Below are positions 23,568 through 29,209 of a stretch of DNA of 34,258 bases, piece by piece. This DNA is from Desulfuromonadaceae bacterium (GTDB lineage Bacteria > Desulfobacterota > Desulfuromonadia > Geobacterales > Pseudopelobacteraceae): NCBI GenBank assembly GCA_028712665.1, contig JAQTRC010000012.1:1-34258 (forward strand), in the 5' to 3' direction. The position numbers and the translations under genes were made by a program. Position 1 is the first letter of the stretch, and every line of letters begins with the position of its first letter. The notes under the pieces are model-generated. The model saw only the letters and a program-made list of their open reading frames with translations. It had not been told where the DNA came from and did no database searches.

Positions 23568-25271
23568 ATGAAACCCAAATACCACCTGATTATTCAACAA
23601 CTGCTCCTATGCTTTGTGGCAGGACTGGTTTACAGCCCCGCCTTCCGGGGCGAACCTTGTCTGCTGGACGATGTTGCAATGTTGAATGGGTTTCAGGGCG
23701 TCGCCCGGCTTGACCTCCAGGCTCTTCTGACCCCCAATTCCGCACAGTTTGCGTATTACCGCCCAATGATCGGGTTCAGTTACTGGCTTGCCCAGACCCT
23801 TTGGGACGCCGCACCCCATGCCATGCATATCGAAAATGTCGTTTTTCATATGCTGAACGTTCTCCTCCTCTTCTGGTTGATAAAGATATCTCTACCGGAT
23901 GATTCAAGATCTACCGGCTACGTCCCGTTTCTTGGGGCGCTCCTGTTTGCGGTACACCCGATAGCCACCGAATCTGTCAACTGGATATCCGGAAGAACCG
24001 ACCTTATTGCCGGCGGGTTCCTGATCGGCGCAACAATCGCCATCGTGGCATGGCAGCGGAAACGGAACCGTTGGTGGCTGTTACTCCTTGCCCTGATGCT
24101 GTTGGCAGGTGGAATAATGACCAAGGAGATCGCCTGGGGATTTCTGATTGTGCTCCCCTTTTTCCTGGCTGATCCACATGATTCGCGGAGTTACACGATA
24201 ACCGGTTTTTTCGGGATATTTTCAAACATTGCAAAACTGCTGATTGTCGCGGCCATTGCACTCTCTTATTTTCTTGCCGCACTTCTCATGTCATTCTGGC
24301 CGGTCATTGCCCTCGGCACTATTCTCGGACTGATTGCGTTTTATCTAAAGCCTCGCCGTCAACCATTGCCAAAGATACTATTCGGGTTGTTGATCTGCCT
24401 GCTGATCGGTTTTTTTGCTCTGATTCCTTATTTTTCCGGACTGGCCAAACAGTACGCAGCAGGCGGTTATTATTCCACTTTCTGCCGCACGCTTCTGCTG
24501 ATTACCTTAAACATTGACAATTCAATAGCCATGTTCAGCGCAGCACTCGCCTTTTACATCAAGAAGTTTTTCCTGCCGCTGCCGCTCAACTTTGCCATAT
24601 ACGACATAGCATCAGGGTATCTGTTCGCCGGAATCGCCGTGATTATCCTGACAGCGTTTCTCGCCGCCTGGCGTTCACGGGGGGCGATCCTCTTTCTGAC
24701 CGGAATCGCCATGCTCCTGCCGGCCCTGCCGCTCGTACATGCCGAAATCGCCTGGGCTCCATATGCCGAACGCTATATCTACATCTCTTCAGGCTTCTGG
24801 GTCGCCTCCCTGGCGGTTGGCCTCAGTTCCGTCAAGCGCCCATCCATTCGCACCTCATCCGCTTTTCTCTGCCTGATGTTAATCCCGGCGGCAGGTCTGA
24901 TAACCTACAAACGTTCAACGGTCTGGCAAACCAACGTTGCACTGTTCGAAGATACGGTCCAAAAATCCCCGAAACATACTAAAGCGAGGATACTCTACAT
25001 GACCGTACTTTCCCAGGCCGGCAAGCTAACGGAAGCGCTTGAACAGTACCGGCATATCCAGAAAGAGCCCGGAAACGGGATGAGAATGAAATATGCCAAC
25101 GATTTGGCCCAGCTTCTCTACAACAATGGCCGGAAAAATGAAGCGTATGAGGTACTGCAGACAGCTCTGACCAAGCCTCTGCCACTGGGACAAAAACATC
25201 CGCTGCCTAATGATGAATGGCAAAGACTGTACAAATTCCATGCAAGTTTAAAGCAGGAAATTGCTCCATAA
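23568..25271 (+). CDS. TMTC-like GT-C membrane glycosyltransferase with C-terminal TPR
   Basis: This 567-aa polytopic protein has about ten TM segments. The first periplasmic loop has acidic LLDDVAML followed by YYRPM, as in GT-C sugar transferases. HPIATESVNWISGRTDLIAG and YAERYIYI are hallmark strings of the TMTC/Tmt-like O-mannosyltransferase group. The C-terminal 120 residues form TPR-like helices (TKARILYMTVLSQAGKLTEALEQYR). Such enzymes transfer polyprenyl-linked sugars to exported protein Ser/Thr. Placement right after the main prepilin suggests pilin glycosylation; this is inference. The ORF is open from 23490, but that start lies inside the terminator, so I chose the ATG at 23568, although its Shine-Dalgarno is weak. 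Confidence 0.75.
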   Translation: MKPKYHLIIQQLLLCFVAGLVYSPAFRGEPCLLDDVAMLNGFQGVARLDLQALLTPNSAQFAYYRPMIGFSYWLAQTLWDAAPHAMHIENVVFHMLNVLLLFWLIKISLPDDSRSTGYVPFLGALLFAVHPIATESVNWISGRTDLIAGGFLIGATIAIVAWQRKRNRWWLLLLALMLLAGGIMTKEIAWGFLIVLPFFLADPHDSRSYTITGFFGIFSNIAKLLIVAAIALSYFLAALLMSFWPVIALGTILGLIAFYLKPRRQPLPKILFGLLICLLIGFFALIPYFSGLAKQYAAGGYYSTFCRTLLLITLNIDNSIAMFSAALAFYIKKFFLPLPLNFAIYDIASGYLFAGIAVIILTAFLAAWRSRGAILFLTGIAMLLPALPLVHAEIAWAPYAERYIYISSGFWVASLAVGLSSVKRPSIRTSSAFLCLMLIPAAGLITYKRSTVWQTNVALFEDTVQKSPKHTKARILYMTVLSQAGKLTEALEQYRHIQKEPGNGMRMKYANDLAQLLYNNGRKNEAYEVLQTALTKPLPLGQKHPLPNDEWQRLYKFHASLKQEIAP

Positions 25272-25306
25272 TAGTAGCTCCGCGTGGGATTGAATAACTG
25301 AATTAC

Positions 25307-25335
25307 TTACTTGTGACTATTCTCAGATATATGAT
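25307..25335 (+). promoter_or_regulatory. candidate sigma-70 promoter for the MNT/HepT module
   Basis: TTACTT (25307-25312), a 17-base spacer, then TATGAT (25330-25335, 5 of 6 matches to the -10 consensus). Transcription would start near 25342 and give a leader of about 47 bases that includes GGAGGA before the TTG start. Confidence 0.45.
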
Positions 25336-25388
25336 AGACTCATACCGGTTTTAACGTTTCCGACTGAATAGAGAAGTGGAGGAATGAC

Positions 25389-25658
25389 TTGGCATTCAGC
25401 CAGGAACAATTTGATATAATCACTTCGCTGGCCAAAAGTTACGGGGCAACACGTCTGATCCTGTTTGGCAGTGCCCTGGACACTCCTGATTCGGCAAGAG
25501 ATATTGATCTTGCCTGTGACGGCGTTTCAGGGTGGAGACTGTACGAGCTTGCCGCTCGCCTTGAAGAGGAGATCAATGCCCCGCTTGACCTCGTTCCTCT
25601 TACGCCTTCCAATCGTTTTATCCGGATGATAGAGCGCAGAGGAAGGCGGCTTATATGA
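25389..25658 (+). CDS. minimal nucleotidyltransferase (MNT antitoxin of the MntA/HepT type)
   Basis: An 89-aa protein of the pol-beta minimal nucleotidyltransferase family. The catalytic pattern GS (in LILFGSAL, about residues 27-28), nine residues, then DID (RDIDLACD) is intact, as are the following LYELAARLEEEI helix and a C-terminal acidic DLV strand. Homologs paired with HepT AMPylate a Tyr of the toxin and neutralise it. The start is TTG: GGAGGA stands 6 bases before it, and no in-frame ATG serves. The stop overlaps the next ATG by 4 bases, as usual in MNT-HepT operons, but the partner is truncated. Confidence 0.85.
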   Translation: MAFSQEQFDIITSLAKSYGATRLILFGSALDTPDSARDIDLACDGVSGWRLYELAARLEEEINAPLDLVPLTPSNRFIRMIERRGRRLI

Positions 25659-25816
25659 CCCTGGCGGAGTTTCGCCATGTTGTTTATCATGGTTACGGTT
25701 TTCAGCTTGATTGGGAACGCATGAAAGAAGGGTTGGGCATGATTGATAATGTGCATGTGCGCTTTGCATCATCTGTCACAGACTACACAACCAAACTAGT
25801 ACCCTGTAACATCTAA
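25655..25816 (+). pseudogene. 53-aa remnant of a HepT-like toxin
   Basis: The frame starts at an ATG overlapping the MNT stop (ATGA). It encodes MTLAEFRHVVYHGYGF, then QLDWERMKEGLG and a short tail ending CNI. FRHVV-x-H-x-YGF-x-LDWE matches the C-terminal half of HepT-like proteins (usually 110-150 aa). The catalytic pattern RX4HXY (R-HVVY-H-G-Y, residues 7-14) is kept. About 90 N-terminal residues, which form most of the helical bundle, are missing. I read it as a deletion that fused the C-terminal half to the coupling ATG; a functional mini-toxin is less likely but the motif is intact. G-rich repeats follow immediately. Confidence 0.6.
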
Positions 25817-25820
25817 ATCT

Positions 25821-26011
25821 ACCCCCCTCAATCCCCCCTTACCTAAGGGGACTGGAGTTTGGACATTTTTCAAGGTTCTAAAAAGTTCCCCCGCCCCTTG
25901 CGGGAGGGGGCTAGGGGGTGGGGGAAACTGCAACATGCTGATTTCATGGCTACCTCCCCCCCACCCTAACCCTCCCCTTCAGGCCCCAAAGGGTCCGCCA
26001 GGGGGGAGGGG
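25821..26011. repeat. G-rich inverted repeats with quadruplex-type runs (371-base gene-free stretch)
   Basis: In 25817-26187 no gene is visible. At 25885-25926 GTTCCCCCGCCCC pairs imperfectly with GGGGTGGGGGAA, and inside it GGG-A-GGGGG-CTA-GGGGG-T-GGGGG (25902-25924) is a plus-strand four-run quadruplex motif. At 25956-25977 the complementary layout CCCCCCC-A-CCC-TAA-CCC-T-CCCC puts a quadruplex motif on the minus strand. CCCTCCCC (25970-25977) also pairs with GGGGAGGG (26003-26010). A C-rich piece at 25822-25850 is similar. The two copies face each other, as in MITE-like dispersed repeats. From 26012 to 26152 I see nothing else of note. Confidence 0.6.
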
Positions 26012-26152
26012 ATTTTTTGGAGTTCTGCAAGAGGCTCTCCTGTTAGCAAGCTCCGGCTTGGTACTCCCCCATTGTAAGCATCTTAAAAAGCGCTTTGTGG
26101 CATTTATCCTGCGTAACCTTTACATGGCTAAAACACAAACGGCATTTTGTTC

Positions 26153-26181
26153 TTGATGCATCAGCAAAAAAGCCGTAAACT
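26153..26181 (+). promoter_or_regulatory. candidate sigma-70 promoter giving a leaderless DUF4160 mRNA
   Basis: TTGATG (26153-26158), 17 bases, then TAAACT (26176-26181). The ATG at 26188 begins 7 bases after the -10 box, where transcription itself should start. No Shine-Dalgarno precedes that ATG. Confidence 0.35.
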
Positions 26182-26187
26182 CTTTTC

Positions 26188-26421
26188 ATGCCGACTCTTT
26201 TGATCAAAGATGGTTTCAAGTTTTTCTTCTACGCAAACGAACATCTGCCAATGCATATCCATGTTGAAAAAGGGAGCGGTTTTGCCAAGATTGACCTGCA
26301 AACACTTGAAACTATTGAAAACCACTTTAAGACACCGGAGTTGAAAAAGGCGCTGGAAATTATTGTTGAAAACAAAGACGATTTTGTGAGGAAATGGAAT
26401 GAGTTCTTCTCTCAAAGGTAA
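26188..26421 (+). CDS. DUF4160 family protein
   Basis: A 77-aa protein with the family opening MPTLLIKDGFKFFFYANEHLP, quoted here only as MPT...FFFYANEHLPMHIHVEKG. The His-x-His pair after the NEHLP motif (MHIHVEK) is the strongest hallmark. A C-terminal helix carries FVRKWNEFF. DUF4160 proteins are typically encoded next to DUF2442 proteins and have been suggested to be toxin-antitoxin-like, without firm biochemistry. The ATG is the first start after an in-frame stop and matches the family N-terminus, although no ribosome-binding site precedes it. Confidence 0.8.
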   Translation: MPTLLIKDGFKFFFYANEHLPMHIHVEKGSGFAKIDLQTLETIENHFKTPELKKALEIIVENKDDFVRKWNEFFSQR

Positions 26422-26644
26422 GGCTGTTCATTTTGATGAAAAGTACCTACATGTCGAGCTTAGCGATCAGCGTATAATCTCGACGCCAATGGAATGGTAT
26501 CCCGAACTTCGGAATGCTTCTTTCGAGCAACTTAAAAACTTCCATTTTATCTGCCGTGGAACCGGCATCGAATGGCCGGGACTTGATTATCATCTCAGCA
26601 TCGAATCGATGTTCCTCGTTTCAGAACATCGGTTGGCAGCATAA
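26399..26644 (+). CDS. DUF2442 family protein
   Basis: An 81-aa protein with the family layout: an N-terminal beta hairpin (VHFDEKYLHVELSDQRIISTPMEWYP in the first 35 residues), then a helix (ASFEQLKNFHFI) and the closing IEWPGLDYHLSIESML-type block, here GIEWPGLDYHLSIE. The LDYHLSIE string is diagnostic for DUF2442. GAGG lies 7 bases before the ATG, and it overlaps the DUF4160 gene by 23 bases. The pair behaves as one small operon inserted in front of the minor prepilins. The function is unknown. Confidence 0.8.
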   Translation: MSSSLKGKAVHFDEKYLHVELSDQRIISTPMEWYPELRNASFEQLKNFHFICRGTGIEWPGLDYHLSIESMFLVSEHRLAA

Positions 26645-26683
26645 GCTTTCTTTATGGGTATTCGCGTTATTAACAGGTGTTCT

Positions 26684-27658
26684 ATGGCTGATCGTGTAAA
26701 CAGAAACAGTTTCTCCCGCCAAGGTTTCACCCTGGTCGAACTGGCGATTGTGCTGGTGATAGTGGGGCTTCTGGTGGGGGTAGGCTCAAGCATGATGGGG
26801 ATGCTGACTACGGCAATCAAAGTCAGAGAAGCGAAGGATAACGTGGAAGCGGCGCTACAGTCGGTAACCAGTTGGGCCTCGGCTAATAACAGGGTGCCGC
26901 CGCTAACTGCTACCCCCCCGGATACCGCCACTTTTGCCCTGTCAGCTGCATCGACTAAGGATTCCTGGGGGCGTGACCTTATTTACCTCTATGACAATAA
27001 CCTTGCCACATACCCGCCAACCAAGGATACCATCTGCGGACGACGTTCCACAAAGTTGACGATCGTACGTACAGACCCCCCTGGGACAATAGATAACGTC
27101 GCCTTCATTGTGATCAGTAAAAGCGATGATGCGGCAGTTGACACTAATATGACCGGCACTCTTTATAATCCCGGCGCCAATTCCTTAGCCAACCAGATCA
27201 TACCAGGTTCCGGGTATGTTTCTGCAGCAGCAACCGTAACGCTTGACCCAAACGTTCGTGACATCGTCCGCTGGGTCACGCTGGACGAACTGCGCAGCAA
27301 GGTCGCCTGTCAGGGGGCGCCGCTTAAGATCGTGAACAATGAACTCCCTTTTGCCAATGTGGGCGCGCCTTATTCGGCAACTATTTTCCCGGACGGCGGG
27401 GTGCCCCCTTATCAATGGTGTGTCCAGTACACCTCGGCAACCCTTCCCGGAGGAATTGCCGCTACGCCTTCCGTCGTTTCCACCAACTGTTCAGCCTTTA
27501 CCTATCTCGCCGCTGCTACAGTTCTGTTGGCGCCTCCGGTAGCATCGCCAAATATCACTACCGGATCCCAAGGTTCATACAGTATCATTGTTAATGTGAA
27601 AGACGCCGACAACAATACAGCGCAGAAACCTTTTGTTTTAACCATAAATCCAAACTAA
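26684..27658 (+). CDS. large minor prepilin with C-terminal Ig-like domain
   Basis: A 324-aa protein with a 14-residue leader ending SRQG and cleavage before FTLVELAIV; Glu5 is present. The pilin helix ends near residue 60 and is followed by SVTSWASANNRVP and DSWGRDLIYLYDNN, the region shared with the next two prepilins. From about residue 205 TLDELRSKVACQG leads into LKIVNNELP and a putative Ig-like (He_PIG-type) domain (YSATIFPDGGVPPYQW ... YSIIVNVKDADNNTAQ). AGGTG lies 6 bases before the ATG at 26684; the Met at 26654 lacks a ribosome-binding site. It is probably a minor or tip pilin. Confidence 0.75.
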   Translation: MADRVNRNSFSRQGFTLVELAIVLVIVGLLVGVGSSMMGMLTTAIKVREAKDNVEAALQSVTSWASANNRVPPLTATPPDTATFALSAASTKDSWGRDLIYLYDNNLATYPPTKDTICGRRSTKLTIVRTDPPGTIDNVAFIVISKSDDAAVDTNMTGTLYNPGANSLANQIIPGSGYVSAAATVTLDPNVRDIVRWVTLDELRSKVACQGAPLKIVNNELPFANVGAPYSATIFPDGGVPPYQWCVQYTSATLPGGIAATPSVVSTNCSAFTYLAAATVLLAPPVASPNITTGSQGSYSIIVNVKDADNNTAQKPFVLTINPN

Positions 27659-27675
27659 ACGGGAGGCAGGTAATC

Positions 27676-28953
27676 ATGTCAACTTTTTCATTTGCAAACA
27701 ACCGACGAGGGATAGCGCTTCTTAACGTAATTTTTATCTTCATCCTTATCGGGGCGTTGGCCGTCGCAGGCGCGAAGATGTACGGGTCCAAGGTGTCGCG
27801 GGCCAAAATCAACGAGACCAAGGGAAGTCTGGAAAACGAGGTTATGATGATCACCGCATGGGCCGTGAAGAACAGCCGGCTCCCCACGAAGGACGAGTAT
27901 CCGGGTGTCTTCGGCGGGACCACTCTTCCGGTGGACGCTTGGGGCAGATCGATATTCTACATCTACTCCGCCGACTTGACGGTAGCCGGCAGCCTCTGCG
28001 GCAGGACATCGACCAGTCTGGCGGTGAATCTGGTGGGGAATAATGCATTTGCCCTTGTGAGCGGAGGAGAAGATCACAATATGCTGAGCACGGCGAATTC
28101 CTCGGTTATTTCGGCTTCAAACGCCGCAACATCCCTTGCTACCCATCAATCGGATCTGTACCGCGTTATGACGCTTGATGAGTTGAAGAACAAGGCCAGT
28201 TGTTACGGAGCTTCGACGGGCAGGTTGCGATTAGTCAACAACGAGTTGCCGAAGGCATGTACGGGGATTGCCTACAATGCAACCATTGTCGGCGACGGAG
28301 GAACAAAACCTTATTTATGGCAGCCATTTACCAATTTACCTGCCGGACTCATCCAGACAGGAGCGATTATCTCCGGCACCCCGACAACGGCCGGCGTTAA
28401 AGCTGTCTCCATAACGGTAAACGACTCCCAAGCACCGACCGCCAACAGTGCGCAGCGGACTTACAATCTGAATGTTATTGCCGCCTGCGCCGGCACATGT
28501 CCCAGTTACACGGTGAATAATACGACATCCAGGGGGCATGATTATGCCATATCAGGTGTTTGCCAGCCAAAAAAATCCTTATCGTTTCCATTGCAACTGG
28601 GGCCAGGCCAAACTATTTCTCTCTACACAAGCAATTCAGGCAAATGTGTCGGAAATCTTTTAGGGACGTTCTCGTATTCCGATCTGTTGGCTGCTGGTGG
28701 AAATAGCAACTGCACGGTCGACTTTGGTAGCGGTGGCGGTGGTGGTGGCGGTGGTGGTGACGATGATCATCACGAGTATGATGAACATGGGTATGATCAT
28801 GACGGGCGTGATCATGACGGGTATGATCATAACGGGCGTGATCGTGCCGGGTATGATCATGACGGGTATGATAGTGACGGACGTGATGGTGACGGGCGTG
28901 ATCATGACGGGTATGATCGTGACGGGAAAGATAAGGACGGGCATCATAAGTGA
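27676..28953 (+). CDS. GspK-like minor prepilin with Ig-like domain and Asp/His/Gly pentapeptide tail
   Basis: A 425-aa protein with a 12-residue leader ending NNRRG and mature start IALLNVIFIF. Position 5 is Asn instead of Glu, as in GspK-like tip subunits. Shared blocks follow: LPTKDEYPGVFGGT, LCGRTSTSL, FALVSGGED, TLDELKNKASCYG and RLRLVNNELP. An Ig-like domain lies at about residues 185-270, then a Cys-containing segment. A nine-Gly run leads into an acidic DDDHHEYDEHG spacer and ten tandem pentapeptides of the pattern [YRK]DxxG, mostly YDHDG or RDHDG, then HHK. GGGAGG supports the ATG. The N-terminal half is paralogous to the next gene. Confidence 0.8.
   Translation: MSTFSFANNRRGIALLNVIFIFILIGALAVAGAKMYGSKVSRAKINETKGSLENEVMMITAWAVKNSRLPTKDEYPGVFGGTTLPVDAWGRSIFYIYSADLTVAGSLCGRTSTSLAVNLVGNNAFALVSGGEDHNMLSTANSSVISASNAATSLATHQSDLYRVMTLDELKNKASCYGASTGRLRLVNNELPKACTGIAYNATIVGDGGTKPYLWQPFTNLPAGLIQTGAIISGTPTTAGVKAVSITVNDSQAPTANSAQRTYNLNVIAACAGTCPSYTVNNTTSRGHDYAISGVCQPKKSLSFPLQLGPGQTISLYTSNSGKCVGNLLGTFSYSDLLAAGGNSNCTVDFGSGGGGGGGGGDDDHHEYDEHGYDHDGRDHDGYDHNGRDRAGYDHDGYDSDGRDGDGRDHDGYDRDGKDKDGHHK
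28792..28941 (+). repeat. ten 15-bp tandem repeats encoding [YRK]DxxG
   Basis: Exactly 150 bases form ten 15-bp units of the type TATGATCATGACGGG or CGTGATCATGACGGG, with substitutions mainly in codons 1 and 3. Many copies contain TGATCA. All units are in frame with the prepilin gene. The periodicity also keeps other frames open here, producing spurious overlapping ORFs. Confidence 0.92.
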
Positions 28954-29042
28954 GAGTCAGCAGGAGACCAAGAGGTAGAGTTTCACATTCGGCCGTCTGA
29001 ACATCCTCAACTGTTCCTCAATATCCCGACATGGTTTGTGCG

Positions 29043-29082
29043 GGTCCAGCCCTCCGAGGTACTATTCCCGGAGGGCTGGACC
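29043..29082. other. perfect 14-bp hairpin without T-run between paralogous prepilins
   Basis: GGTCCAGCCCTCCG (29043-29056) pairs exactly with 29069-29082 around a 12-base loop. No uridine run follows on either strand, so it is not a standard intrinsic terminator. It could be an mRNA processing or stability element, or a Rho-assisted stop. The rest of the 256-base gap (28954-29209) shows nothing I recognise. Confidence 0.6.
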
Positions 29083-29209
29083 ACAAATACAGGCGACACG
29101 GCCAAGCCTGATTTGAAACTCATGGAGAGTAACACTGCCGTCAATCAGCAGCCTCAAACCCAATTGTCCTGAAACCGCCGGCAGCCGGTATCCATAGAGG
29201 ACTTCCAAC

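Noticed and set aside
28792-28941. Possible CRISPR or noncoding satellite
   Set aside because: Units are 15 bp with no spacers and are in phase with codons of a prepilin.
28660-28978. Long open frames on both strands over the pentapeptide repeats (Met/Ile/Thr/Val-rich)
   Set aside because: They arise because the 15-bp repeat lacks stops in several frames; the in-frame prepilin extension is the coding one.
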